Source: Carex sylvatica
Taxonomy: Eukaryota; Streptophyta; Magnoliopsida; Poales; Cyperaceae
Assembly (NCBI GenBank): GCA_964058845.1
Contig: CAXKVR010000068.1
Coordinates: 1 to 64,000, forward strand
Direction: 5' to 3'
DNA: 64,000 nucleotides
The notes beneath the pieces are model-generated. The model saw nothing but the letters and a program-made list of their open reading frames with translations, ran no database searches and had not been told where the DNA came from. This document shows positions 10,886 through 22,109 of the stretch, in pieces; positions within the stretch are counted from its first letter, which is position 1, and each line of letters starts with the position of its first letter. A program made the translations under genes and the position numbers.

Positions 10886-11653
10886 TTTAAAAATATTTTA
10901 TCAGCATTTAATATCTCCAAATTTATTATATTATTCAATTTAAGCTATAGTGAATCTTTTTACAATTTTACTTCTTCAATTTTGATAAGATTATTTTTTT
11001 TTATTAGTATGTTCAGGTTCATTCTTAGTTTCAGTTGTTAATTTTATGGAGAACATATATTGAGGAGGAATTTTTAATAATATTAACTATAATTAGTACC
11101 ACAAAATGGAGCAACTAATTTATTAATAGAAATTCACTTTCACTAAATATTTTTTGTCCTTTTGATTTTTGTCTATGGAATGTATATATTTCTACAAGTT
11201 AGTTGTCTTTTGTATTATCAAATCTCTTTATTTGTATCAAAGTTTGAAATTCAAATTGTAAATCAAACTTTTAATTTTCTTCGTTTATAATATGTTTCTG
11301 TTGTAACGCATGGGTACGATAATAGTATTCTAATAATATTCTAATGATAAATTTTAGCATTCAAGAAAGAAGAGATAGCACAGTTGGTTAGAAAAAAAAT
11401 CTTACAACAGTTAGTTACCTAAATATTGAGAGTAAAATTTTCTCTCACAACTTCTGGTCTTTATAAAAATAAAAAAAAATTATTATTATCATTTCTAAAA
11501 ATAATAATCGGTTTCCTTATGTTCATCACTATCTATAACGAAAAACTCTAACCGTGATGGTGATTGCTGAAATCCCTCACATGTATAATGTTTTTTATAG
11601 GAAAACAAGAATTCGAAAGAGTTGGTTTTTAGCTGAAATATAAGACCCACTTC
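10886..11653. other. AT-rich intergenic stretch
   Basis: No supported gene. TTGTAACGCATGGGTACGATAATAGTATTCTAAT near 11300 resembles terminal sequence seen at the ends of some plant repeats, but no matching end was found. Confidence 0.35.
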
Positions 11654-11656
11654 TAA

Positions 11657-11992
11657 GGGTACGTTTGGATGTACTGAGAATAGTGAGAATAGCGAGAATA
11701 GCACTGTTCCGATCCATTCAAACATATACAATTGCTATTTGGAACAGCGAGAATAACGCTGTTCTCACTATTCTCGTTATTCCTACAAAAAAAGTAGGAA
11801 TAACAATTGGTGCTCTCTCAAATGTTCAATCCCTTCATCGCTATTCTAAATATTCAATCCAAACAACATTTTCACTATTCCGAATAGCACCAAATCAACA
11901 CTATTCTCGCACTCTTTCAAATATCACTATTCTCATCTACTATTCTCAAATAGTAGCTATTCTAATTATTCTAGAGTGCATCCAACACACCC
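11657..11992. mobile_element. Tourist-like (PIF/Harbinger) MITE, 336 bp
   Basis: Terminal inverted repeats GGGTACGTTTGGATG...CATCCAACACACCC are flanked on both sides by TAA (11654-11656 and 11993-11995), the 3-bp target duplication typical of PIF/Harbinger. The interior repeats GAGAATAG / CTATTCTC many times on both strands. The open frame running through it is incidental. Confidence 0.85.
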
Positions 11993-12180
11993 TAAATGGA
12001 CAATCACTTTTTTACCTCAAAAGAATAAAAAAAAATATATATTCCCTGATTCTTTGTCCTTAATTATTTTTATATTAATTACCTAAAACTTATTTTTAGT
12101 TCGGATTCACTTTAAAAAGTTGAGAGTTTAGACTGAATTTGCATCACTGCTACTATAAAAATGACTATTATATATCAACA

Positions 12181-12380
12181 GTAAGCTGACAGAAATCGTT
12201 ATTCCTGAAAATATTGTTATTGTCGACAAGAGTATCCGCAACGATATCATGTTGAACGGTTTAAATGACTATTACCAATGGTAAGCCGAAAGAAATCATT
12301 ATTCCTGAAAGTATTGCTATTGCCGACAAGAGTATCCGCAACGATATCATGTTGAATGGTTTGGATTGACTACTTGGACT
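12181..12380. repeat. 100-bp tandem duplication in a partial foldback element
   Basis: GTAAGC(T/C)GA(C/A)AGAAATC...GTATCCGCAACGATATCATG occurs at 12181 and 12281, exactly 100 bp apart. The second copy runs into a lone right arm of the 8446-type foldback element (GGATTGACTACTTGGAC through AGATTGCAATGTATTG, to about 12446). Confidence 0.8.
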
Positions 12381-12514
12381 TTGAATCCAACGATTTACAA
12401 TCTAATCCACAAGAGGGTCTATAGATTGCAATGTATTGTGGCACATCTTGTAGATGGATGGATGGACTGTGGTAAATTATAATGTATAGACTCTCTTGTA
12501 TATTAGAGTGATTT

Positions 12515-12880
12515 TTACTAGATTAAAAGTTTAAAAATTCAATATGAAGCACTCAATATTATCTCCATATTAAAATGTATTTGGAGATCATATTTTTCAT
12601 ATTTTGAAAATTTTACTATTTTTTAAGATAGATACAAAATTATTATTTACAAAAAAATATAGATCATGAAAAAATAACGATTTTCAATGTTATTTTGTAA
12701 ACCACTGGATTCAAAATTTAAAAATTCAATCTGAAGCACTCAATATGTTCTTCAATTTAAAATGTATTTGAAGACCATATTTTTCATATTTTAAAAATTT
12801 CACTATTTTTTTTAACATGGATGCAAAATTGTTGTTTTTCAAAAAATTATGGATAAAAACAAAACAACGATTTTTTAAAT
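12515..12880. mobile_element. Tandemly duplicated half of an AACGGT-family foldback element
   Basis: The left-arm-like segment (AAAAATTCAAT(A/C)TGAAGCACTCAATA, then AAATGTATTTG(G/A)AGA(T/C)CATATTTTTC) is present twice in the same orientation, at about 12520 and 12710. The sequence is decayed. Unlike the other copies this one is a direct rather than inverted pair. Confidence 0.55.
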
Positions 12881-12984
12881 TCTAAAAAGAAACTGTAAAA
12901 CTGGGACATTTTTTCTTAAAAAAATGAACGAAAAATCTCTTAATTCTCTTTTTTTTTCTCTTCTTTGTTTTCTGATGTGACTAA

Positions 12985-13830
12985 GTTGAGTAGAATTAAA
13001 GTGTTCTTAAGCTTACCAAAGTGTTTGGTGAGGATAACTCCAAAATCCATCAAATCGGTTTCAAATGACGAATCCGAACTGTTGAATTCCGCCTACTTTA
13101 CGAGTGATGCATCTACATGTGAAAATTTTAAACATTCGAATTAATTTAGTATAAAGTCAAGCGGTCAAAAAACGTTCAACAAAAAAATTCACTAAAATTA
13201 ATTGAGTAGAACTAGGGTGTTCTTAAGCTCACCAAACACTACAAAGTGTTTGGTGAGCTTAACTCCAAAATCCATCAAATCAGTTTCAAATGATGAATCT
13301 GAACCGTTGGAACCCGCCTACCTTACGAGTGATGCATCTACATGTGAAAATTTTAAACATTCGAATTAATTTAGTATAAAGTCAATCGGTCAAAATTAGA
13401 AGGTTAATAAATTAATTTTAGTGCATTCATTTTTTGAACGTTTTTTGACCGCTTGACTTTATATTAAATTAATTCGAATGTTTAAAATTTTCACATGTAG
13501 ACGCATCACTCGTAAGGTAGGCGGATTTCAACGGTTCGGATTCGTTATTTGAAACCGATTTGATGGATTTTGAAGTTAAGCTTACCAAAGTGTTTGGTGA
13601 GCTTAAGAACACCCTAGTTCTACTCAAATTAATTTATTAACCTTCTAATTTTGACCGCTTGATTTTATACTAAGTTAATTCGAATGTTTAAAATTTTCAC
13701 ATGTAGACGCATCACTTGTAAAGTACGCAGGTTCCAACAGTTCGAATTTGTCATTTGAAACTGATTTGATGAGTTTTGAAGTTAAGTTCACTAAACATTT
13801 TAGTGAGCTTAAGAACACCTTAGTTCTACT
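12985..13830. mobile_element. Quadruple foldback element (two direct copies facing two inverted copies)
   Basis: A ~210-bp module (start GAGTAGAA(T/C)TA..GTGTTCTTAAGC, middle GATGCATCTACATGTGAAAA, end TAATTTAGTATAAAGTCAA) occurs at about 12985 and 13201 in one orientation and at about 13425 and 13625 in the other. The arrangement is thus > > < < with a centre near 13415. Arms of ~415 bp pair over most of their length. There is no transposase. One module alone would be an ordinary solo arm, so the array looks like duplicated arms of a single palindromic element. Confidence 0.85.
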
Positions 13831-14059
13831 GGACTAAGTGATTTGTGAGTGGAGAGAGAAAACTCTATTTTATAGTTGACACTTGACAATGCCAAAGGTA
13901 AGGGTGTGTCTCGAAATTTTGAAAAGTGGAGGGTAGAGTTGAAATTTTTCTTTTTTTGGGATTTGAATAAAGATTTCGGCATAAAAACAGAAGCATTACA
14001 CGTGGCCATTTTCTCCCGTGTTTTATTTTTTTCATTTTAGCTTATTTTCCAAATTACAG

Positions 14060-14999
14060 TTTGACTAGAGTAATCTCAGTGCTTATAAAATTTGCCAGGT
14101 TAATTTCTCGTTTTCTCCGCTGCTTTACTGTACACCGCTCTTGTCTTTTCATCTTTACAAATAGAGAAAAACATCGCATTTGTAAATTTTGCATGGTAAT
14201 AGCAAGGTAAAAAGTTGCATGTTTCTTGTCTTAAAAGCTTCTAGAGGCGTTTTCTTCTCTGATACCAGGTTCTTGCTCTTTTTTTTTCTAATCTTATATG
14301 AATTCTTCTCTTACTTCTTGTCTTTAATAAATAAAAAATTATGAACAATGCATTTTGTTAACAAAAAATATCCAATAATTGTTTTTGCCTAACAGTTATA
14401 ATTTATCGTTCCACTGTTGGCATTTTCTTCATAACCCCCTCAAGATTGTAATTTTGCAAGAAACTTTGTAGAGATTAGTTGTAGTCTGTATTGAGGTTAT
14501 TAATTAATGCAAGATTCTGTTGGGCTGGTACGAGTATTATATGTGACAGTTTTATATTTCCACAAACTTTGTAATGCTGGATTTGCATAGGGTTTGGTGT
14601 TCTACTTCTACACTTATTTCTGAAGCTGGGTGAATATATGTGAAAGTCTCATATATAACTCTTAATCATAGAGCCTTAAAACCGGTACATATATTGATTT
14701 GTTGCCGGAAAATTCTATGTCGCAACTGTAAGATTTACTTTTCTTTTATTGAGAAAGATAGGGAAGACACGAAGAGCAAGTTATTTAAATGCCATCTGTC
14801 ATTTAATAAAAAAAATGCTATATGCCCGACACAAGGTATATAATGATACTGGTAGTATCAGACCTACCAGTAGGGTATATTATCTCCTACCAGTATCAGG
14901 TCTGACATTCAGCATTTTCATCAATTATAGATATACATTTGTTGTGTTTAATACGATTTTTTTGCTACATTATGCAGTTTCTCACTTATCACATCAACC
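14060..14999 (+). promoter_or_regulatory. Promoter and probable 5'UTR intron of the SUVH gene
   Basis: CTTATAAAATTT at about 14080 is a candidate TATA element. A pyrimidine-rich leader follows (TTTCTCGTTTTCTCCGC, near 14105). Candidate donors are GCATG|GTAATA (about 14191) and ACCAG|GTTCTT (about 14268). A convincing acceptor, TTTTTTTGCTACATTATGCAG, ends at 14977, 22 bp before the start codon. SUVH genes commonly have a single coding exon behind a 5'UTR intron, which fits. Transcript ends are inferred, not observed. The perfect 11-bp inverted repeat GATACTGGTAG / CTACCAGTATC (14845-14855, 14887-14897) lies inside this intron. Confidence 0.5.
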
Positions 15000-16895
15000 A
15001 TGGAAACAAAAATGTGTATGATCCCGTTGCTGGCAGCATCACCAGAAGAAATTCAAGAAGCCTTACCAGTTCCTTCGGATTTGTACATCCTAGCCCCCTC
15101 TCACACCGATCCATTTGACCCAGTTGTACCAGAAGTCCCACCTGGATATGATATCCCACCTGGTTTTAATAAGGAGGTGCCGATCAATGCCACACCAATA
15201 TCTTTTGCTTTTGGAGAGCAAAACAAGCCAGGTCGGGTACGGAATGGCAAAACACCCATCTCAGATGAAACAACAGCAACCAAGAAAGCCAAGCTGATGG
15301 TAAGGAGCCTAAGAGGAGATCTTCCATTGTTGGCTTCTTCATCCAATTCCGTGCCTCAACCTAGGGCTCATGCAGAGGCAATTCTGGCAACTTTCGATGC
15401 ACTCAGACGCAGGCTAGAGCAAATCATAAAAGCAGATGGTGTGAAGAATCGACCCGACATGAAAGCAGAAATGATCATGAAAGCAAATGGTTTGATGGCA
15501 AACAAAATGAAGCGGGTTGGCAGCGTGCCGGGCGTAGAGGTCGGGGACATTTTCTATTTCAGGATGGAGATGTGTGTTGTGGGATTGCATTCTCGCCCCA
15601 TGGAAGGCATTGATTACATGAAAGATGGTACCAATCAGATTGCCATAGCAATTGTCTCCTCTGGGGGATATGAAAATAAAGATGATGATGTTGGTAAGAT
15701 GGTGTACACCGGCCAGGGAGGAAATGGTAGGAAGGTAGAGAAGAGAGGTGACCAGAAGCTCGAGCGAGGAAACTATGCCATGGAACAAAGCAAGATTGGG
15801 GAAAACTTGATCAGGGTTATAAGGAGTAGAAAGGACCCATTCATCCGGGGCAACAAGATTTACATCTACGATGGGTTGTACAAAATCAAGAAGTCGAAGA
15901 CCAAGACCTCAAAATTGGGATTCAAGACTTTTAATTTTAAGTTAGTGAGAGAAGAAGGCCAGCCCAACGGATTCGCCATTTGGAAAATGACGGAGAAATG
16001 GAAAAAAGAACTGGCCTCTAGAGGGAAGGTACTAACTTCGGATCTGTCCTCTGGTGTAGAGAGTACACCTGTTACTGTTATGAATGAAGTGGATGACAAA
16101 CCTACACCCAATAATTTCTTATATGTCACCACTATTGCACATGGACAAAATTTGAGAGCAAAGGACCAGGTCCCGGCAGGATGCCAGTGCAAAAAACTGT
16201 GCATTCCTACTGGTGCTGCTGATTGTTATTGCGCGTTAAACAATGGAGGTTGGCTTCCATATAGCTCGTCGGGTCTGTTAACCAAACGATTGCAACTGTT
16301 GTATGAGTGTGGCTCAGGATGTGTTTGCACAGTTAATTGCCAAAACAGGGTCACACAAAGAGGTGTCAAGCTACATTTCGAGGTTTTTCGGACTGAAAAT
16401 CGTGGTTGGGGTCTCCGGTCGTGGGACCCAATCCGTGCTGGATCTTTTGTCTGCGAGTTTGTGGGCGAGTATTTGGAGAACCCGTGTCCAGACAGCAAGG
16501 AGTTGGTTCTAAACGACTATGTGTTTTCCCCAACTCACCCGGGAGAGAAGGCAGTGAAATGGAACCAGGGTATGGAGCTGGCTACAGAAGGTCAAGAGAA
16601 GTGTTATGAGCCTGAGCAGGTACTGGTACCAGTACCAATGATAAGTTCAAAAGAAATTGGAAATGTGTCACGCTTCATCAATCACAGCTGCGACCCAAAT
16701 CTGTTTTGGCAGCTGGTACAGTATGGACATGGGGATGGCCAGTACACAGGCGTCATGTTTTTTGCCACGAAGCACATCCCGCCTATGACTGAACTGACGT
16801 ATGATTATAATGGCAATACAGAAGGCAGCAGGGGTAGTGTTGGGTCTAAGCAATGCCTCTGTGGTGCCCCAAACTGCTGGGGGTATTTTGGGTAG
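15000..16895 (+). CDS. SUVH1/3-type histone H3K9 methyltransferase homologue
   Basis: An intact, single-exon frame of 631 residues. Order: a proline-rich N-terminus (about 1-125); an SRA/YDG methyl-DNA-binding domain (about 176-325, with PGVEVGDIFYFRMEM and YTGQGGN); a pre-SET domain with all nine zinc-binding cysteines (395-447); a SET domain (about 458-605) with the cofactor/catalytic motifs NHSCDPN (561-567) and YDY (601-603); and a post-SET CLCGAPNC (619-626). Length and order match the plant SUVH1/SUVH3 group. Family members sit in the nucleus, bind methylated cytosine through SRA and either methylate H3K9 or, for the SUVH1/3 group in Arabidopsis, act as methylation readers that support transcription; which applies here cannot be read from sequence. 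The start at 15000 has a strong context (ACCATGG); in-frame Met at residues 5 and 7 are alternatives. No defects seen. Confidence 0.95.
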   Translation: METKMCMIPLLAASPEEIQEALPVPSDLYILAPSHTDPFDPVVPEVPPGYDIPPGFNKEVPINATPISFAFGEQNKPGRVRNGKTPISDETTATKKAKLMVRSLRGDLPLLASSSNSVPQPRAHAEAILATFDALRRRLEQIIKADGVKNRPDMKAEMIMKANGLMANKMKRVGSVPGVEVGDIFYFRMEMCVVGLHSRPMEGIDYMKDGTNQIAIAIVSSGGYENKDDDVGKMVYTGQGGNGRKVEKRGDQKLERGNYAMEQSKIGENLIRVIRSRKDPFIRGNKIYIYDGLYKIKKSKTKTSKLGFKTFNFKLVREEGQPNGFAIWKMTEKWKKELASRGKVLTSDLSSGVESTPVTVMNEVDDKPTPNNFLYVTTIAHGQNLRAKDQVPAGCQCKKLCIPTGAADCYCALNNGGWLPYSSSGLLTKRLQLLYECGSGCVCTVNCQNRVTQRGVKLHFEVFRTENRGWGLRSWDPIRAGSFVCEFVGEYLENPCPDSKELVLNDYVFSPTHPGEKAVKWNQGMELATEGQEKCYEPEQVLVPVPMISSKEIGNVSRFINHSCDPNLFWQLVQYGHGDGQYTGVMFFATKHIPPMTELTYDYNGNTEGSRGSVGSKQCLCGAPNCWGYFG

Positions 16896-18100
16896 AATAA
16901 ATTAATGGTCTATGTGTACATACTGCTGGGGACATTTTGGATAGTATGTAGGATTCCATGTGCATGCTTAGTGTTTTGTATTTAACTTGCTGGTTGATGC
17001 AAAACAAAAAATGCTGGTACAAGTGTGCATTGGAATAAAATGAAGCTTTTACATATGATAAATAATTTTCTTTGTGTGTTTCACAATTTAAACCTTTTTA
17101 CAGATACTTTTGTGAATAAATTTGGAAAATAATTGGCGGAAGATATTCTCTCATGAAGTCACGTCTGCTTATGTGACACTTATGCGTCAAGAATTAATTG
17201 ACTTTCTTTACAAATCTAGCCCAATTTCACACAAATTATAAGTTCTTTAGGATTTAAAGCCTGAATAGTTCAATTGATCAAAAGAGGTGAAAATCTTTAT
17301 CCCTATTGTTGAGAAATAGAGTTGTTATGTGCCTTTTGTGTTTAATAGAAACTCCAGGGATGCATTTGTAATTTTACACAATATATGGACTGTTTTGTAA
17401 CTTTGAAAGATTGTAATAGAAATTGATGAGGCGTCAGAGAGAAGGCATTGAACTCTCTCTGAACCCTTTTCTTCTAATCTCTCGTTCTTTCTTTCTTGCT
17501 CTCTAAAACCCTAGAAAACAACACCTATTTCCGCCTGTGAAGTGTAATATCAAAAGGTCAAAACTCTAAAGAAGAATTAAAAAAAAAGGACCAGCTGACA
17601 TTTCACAGCCAATTCAAGCTTGAATTGAAAGGGATTTTAATTACCAAAATATAATTCAAGCTCCATTAACAGTTGCTGTTCCAGATTACTGGAGAGGAAT
17701 GCAAAAGAATGTTTAGGTGTTCTCACCAAAAGCAGCTAGAGAGGATATATGGGGATTGAAGGCACTTGGCCAAGATTTTGAAGGTTGCTTTGTGAATGAA
17801 ATTGCATACACTGAAAATCCAATCGTCAGCAACCTTAACCGGGTTGTTGTATTTTGGGAACACAAACAAGATTGCATTGAGAAACATGATCTCATTTGCA
17901 TAGCTTATCATTCTATACATTACACCAAACACATCCAGAGACCTCTTTTAAGTTAACGATTCTAAATTAAACATAAAACAAAAACAAAAGACAACTGAAA
18001 TCATCAAGTTTCTAATCAGTGCCATGCATCAGACCAAACCTGTCTAATTTTAAGAAAGATATTAAACAAACTAATTTCGGATAGACTAACTTATGTTTAT
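16896..18100. other. Downstream region of SUVH and unassigned intergenic DNA
   Basis: Possible polyadenylation signals of the SUVH transcript are GGAATAAAATG (17032) and AATAAATTTGG. A plus-strand open frame at 17717-17956 (79 codons) matches nothing I know. The segment 17320-17530, with a CT-rich stretch and AAACCCTAG, has the texture of an LTR 3' end, but I found no partner. Confidence 0.4.
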
Positions 18101-18122
18101 ATTCCCTATTTTCTTTACATAT

Positions 18123-20094
18123 TTATCCAAAGCCTTGATCAAAGTCTTGAAGCATTTTGCTGATGTTAACAGTCTCAAGATACTCATGCCGGCAAAAAGC
18201 ATCTGGCAAAACCTCTCGTCTGGGCTCTTCTTGTATTTCACCTCGGCTCTGTAAAAAAAGAAAAACAAAAATACAAAACAAAAAAACCAAAAAAAAAATC
18301 ATAACCTGGCTAAAAAATATTTTATCATCATGTTTTGGTACCATCAACAACTCAAACTATTACTAGACATGTCTGGGATGGTAACAAAGTCTACTTAGGT
18401 AGGCAATTAACCTGATTACCTGAGTGATCAGGTACCAGAAGGAATTAACCCCGTTTAGGCAAAGTATATAGTACTATCGTTAACTTTACAAATGGTAAAC
18501 ATAAGAGACTTAACTAGTAGATATATATAGAAAGGGAGAGAGATTACCATATCAAGCACCAAAGTGAGCTCATTTAAATTAGGAGAACACTTGATCAAAC
18601 AAGCTATCAAGTAAAAGTCAGAGCTCATATCCCACATTCCAATATACAATGTCTTCAAGTTTATGAAATTTCTGCAGTTAGAAATATTCTTCTCCACTGA
18701 TTACTTCAAGTTTTATAAAAAAAAAATGAAATATCAACTTTAGAGGGAAATACCAACATTGTAATTCAGAACATGCAACATCTCAAAAAGGTTGGTTAAT
18801 CTGTCTGACATCAAACAAAAGAAAATTTCTGAAATACAAATCCATACAAGTACATAAAAAAAAGCCTGATCTAGCACAGAAAAGACTGAGAAGGTTAAGT
18901 CTGTATGTAAAAAAGATTACAAGCCAACAGAAACTTTTATTAGCAAACTTCAATGGAAGGTACTAGAAACCATATTATAGGTACATGCCAACATCATACT
19001 TACAATTCATGTGCACACAATTTATTGATATCAAAAAGTTGGGAAACAAGGAATGTGCATATTATGCCAAAAATAAATTAGTTATGATAAAGAACATTTT
19101 GGTGAACCTAGCAACTGTAAAATAGGAAAACATTTTGTAGTATACCTTCAAATCACTATTAAAATGAAGCATTAATTGTGTAACATTTGAGATACCGCTG
19201 AGAAGGTCTAGAACTGGCACACCATCATGACCACCATGAAACCAAGGCCACCACAATAATTTGATGGATGCATTTACTAGAGCCATTGTCTTCTTCAATG
19301 AAATGCCAATGCCTCTCATTTGAAAATGAGAACAGATGGACAAAGAAACAAGCCCAGGGCATGAAATTTGCAAATGCTCAAATTGAGGACAATCAACAAT
19401 AGCCAAGTTCTTCAACACATTAGAGGAAATGCTAGAAAAGTACAAATCACAAGAACATAGATACAGCCTTTCAAGAGAGGGGCAGCCCATAAAAAGTTTT
19501 TGAGTAAAATCGTTGGGGAGATATATGTTCCTCAGATCTAAATCTTTCAACGAAGGTAAAATTATTGACGTTGGCGCTGGTTTTCTTATTGGTGTAGAGA
19601 CCCATCTTAAGACGCTCTAGTCTTGCACTAGAGGAAACTAAATCAGGCAAACTGGATTATCACTGTAAAAGTTACTGCTATCAATTAAGATATGCATCAC
19701 CCGTGGCATTGGACGTGCCACATGGTCAAGCCATTCCATAGGGATAAAATCTTCGCATCTCTGAATTCGACGGAAGTAACGAACTATATCCAAGTTTGTT
19801 GATTCATGATTGTTCAAAACACCATGCGCAAACCTCTCAAATCTGGCCACATATTTTTCTTCCTTCTTCACCAGGGTCACCATCCAGATCATCCTTGAAG
19901 AATTCATAGAAATTGAAGTCCAGAACTGGCACGGTAGCCCATGTATCTCTCCATCTTTTCGCTAAAACACACGTGCGTACAGCATCTTTTGTGCTAAAAA
20001 AGGAGAGGATATGGGTCAAAACCTCATCAGGCAAGCTACTGATTCAGTCATCTTCTACATCCCCTCTGCTATCATTACTCTTTTTCTTATTCAT
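18123..20094 (-). pseudogene. F-box/LRR/FBD pseudogene (paralogue A)
   Basis: Aligns exon by exon with the intact genes at 25858 and 60201. Would-be start at 20094. The F-box (LPDEVLTHILSFFSTKDAV..CVLAKRW) is preceded by an in-frame TGA at the place where paralogues have an Arg codon before ISSLPDEV. A one-base insertion in an A run (about 19854-19858) shifts the frame before YVARFERF. Two further shifts flank 19560-19650. Exon 1 ends at 19146 with AAG|GTATAC. Exon 2 (18548-18703) begins with TAA where the paralogues have GAA. Exon 3 (18123-18248) keeps the FBD-like HEYLETV but stops early after a frameshift, before the usual YVKKIGN. LRR-like stretches (LFMGCPSLERLYLCSCDLYFS) remain readable. 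Clearly non-functional as a full-length F-box protein. Confidence 0.9.
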
Positions 20095-20131
20095 ATTTCA
20101 ACATTCAAAGACCTTGCATTCAGGTTTCTGC

Positions 20132-20862
20132 ATTATAATAAAAATTGCATGCAATCATGAATTACAATTTATATGTAACAAGATATAGGACATCCACATC
20201 TCAACTAAGGAACAACTGTTATAAGCCACTATTCTCTAACACCATAATAGCTAAAGTACCCCATTTTGGCTAGAACAAATAGCAGTCAACACTTAAAACC
20301 AATTAATAAAACAGATTTGAAATAACAAACACTGTTCAGTTCAAAAGTCATCAAAGGTGCATTTTCTTGGAGTGTAAAAAACATGGGAGAAAGGTCTACC
20401 AACAATCCTCAAAATTTTGCACAAATTGTTTCTAACGAGCTTGAAATTTTCCCTTCGAGAACACCTAAAACAAAAACTGGAGAAGTTTTATATCTAATTA
20501 AGCTGTTGTAATTTTGACCCAAGAAAGTACTCAAATTTCTCAACAAGACCATTGCAATTTCCATTCCAATCTAGATGAAACCCAAGTACAATGCAATTGA
20601 CCAATCCACAAGATCAACAACAAGTAATCACATAATTTAAACTTCTAAAACCCTAAAACTGCGTACCAAGTTCCAGGAACAACTAAAGCTGATAATGACA
20701 TGAAACGGATATTAATTAGAAGCGAAATAGTTAGCAGTACCTTGTCCCGCAGAAGCCAGACAAATCTCGTCACAACAGTGGCAAGACAAATGGAGATCTG
20801 ATTCGAGGGGTTTGATAGAGAAGCGTAGAAATAGGAGGAAGGACGAGGGTTTTAAGATGAAA
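20132..20862 (-). promoter_or_regulatory. Relic 5'UTR exon and intron of paralogue A
   Basis: On the minus strand a leader ending GGGACAAG|GTACTG (donor near 20743) precedes an intron of about 600 bp that ends in TTATAATGCAG near 20132, 38 bp before the would-be start codon. The same 5'UTR-intron layout can be seen upstream of the intact paralogues. Confidence 0.5.
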
Positions 20863-20865
20863 TCA

Positions 20866-21070
20866 TATCCTCTGCATTAACTCAAAAAGAAATCTTTTGA
20901 GTTAATCAATTTCAACCGTCTGATTTTAAACGGAACCAATCCGGCTTCTGCTTATAAAATAGTGATCTTTCAACATTAGCGTAAATCTAGTCCGCATGAA
21001 TTTTAAAACAAATCGAACGACTGAGATTGATTAACTCAAAAGATTCCCTTTTGAGTTAATGCAGAGGATA
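20866..21070. mobile_element. 205-bp MITE with 45-bp terminal inverted repeats
   Basis: TATCCTCTGCATTAACTC... at the left is matched by ...GAGTTAATGCAGAGGATA at the right. Each terminal repeat is itself a small palindrome (AACTCAAAA...TTTTGAGTT). It sits directly upstream of the relic 5'UTR exon of paralogue A. No target duplication could be fixed with certainty. Confidence 0.8.
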
Positions 21071-21339
21071 CGGGAGAGATGCATTTGGGGTTACGAAATG
21101 AGTATCCCGTATTAATCCGAATTTTTTTTTAGTTAGCAACCAAATACATCAAAATTAATCGATTTATCACTCATTTGGCCAGTATGAACCCAAATAATCA
21201 CAATTAATCGATTATCCCGTATGAATCAAACTAAAGAAATGGTTAATATAATGATAATTTATAATGTAAAAATATTTTAGCAGCGTAACAAATTAACAAT
21301 GAAATAAGTTTTACTTGACTAGATTAATGCCGTAATTTT

Positions 21340-21625
21340 AATCAACTCAGCAGCTGAAAAGATAAGAGAATATTGAGGTAGCCCATAATTCATTGTGTGA
21401 ATTTGTGAAAGATAAAAGAAAACCGTGTAAATTTTGTTTCATGGAATGAAAACTAATGTATAAACTATTGATATAACTAAAGTTATAAAAAAAAATTGTA
21501 GTTTGTAATTTAATTGACTTCGATTCAAAACATTTGTAGTTCACAATTAATTTGATTCAAAATTAATTTGTTCTGAAACAAATTAAATCAGTTCAGTTTA
21601 AATTTTATTCAAATTCAAACTTAAA
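21340..21625. mobile_element. Decayed copy of the hAT element found at 47735
   Basis: From GTGTAAATTTTGTTTCATGG through AATGTATAAACTA and ACAATTAATTTGATTCAAAA it follows 48350-48600 base by base, with most CpG-containing TTCGA motifs changed to TTCAA or TTTAA. This is the pattern expected from methylated-cytosine decay. Ends are not preserved. Confidence 0.6.
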
Positions 21626-22109
21626 TAGGAGTAAGTTTGGTTTGGATGGATTGTTTGCAGCCATATTTGATTAATGTACGTGGTTCCACACAGAAAATTA
21701 AGAAATAAAAGAAGATTATTATGGGCTGTGACTTGAGAGTTGTGACGTTATTGAATTTTCAAAAGTTCCTATATCCATAATTATGCATACAAATCTGCTG
21801 CGGATCCCACGAAATATATCAAAGAAGACAATACAGTTGCAAGCACGGTTTTGACACATAAAAACTAAAAGAGCGAATGCGATACTTTTTCTCCGTAATC
21901 GGTGTATATTTCACATAAATCTGATTCTGCATTAAACGTCATGGACCACAAATGACATGTGGTCCCGATATGTTTTTCAAAAACTGTGTATGTGATACGC
22001 TTTGTATACGTATATTTTTAAATTTATTAATATTTGATATACATTATAGTATATAATTTTAAGCTCTGTCAATTTTAGGTTTTATTAATTTTTTTTGAAT
22101 TGCGTGAGG

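Noticed and set aside
11290..11345. Helitron-like 3' end (TTGTAACGCATGGG..)
   Set aside because: No CTRR terminus with a clear hairpin and no matching TC start was found.
11665..12063. 132-codon open frame
   Set aside because: It lies almost wholly in the Tourist-like MITE, and its composition reflects the CTATTCTC repeats.
13809..14009. 66-codon minus-strand frame resembling a transit peptide
   Set aside because: Begins in non-coding DNA and ends inside the foldback array; no downstream exon was found to continue it.
15101..16853. Several open frames on the opposite strand and in other frames within the SUVH gene
   Set aside because: Shadows of a conserved, intact coding frame.
17320..17530. 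Solo LTR of a copia element
   Set aside because: The texture is suggestive, but no TG..CA ends or target duplication could be placed.
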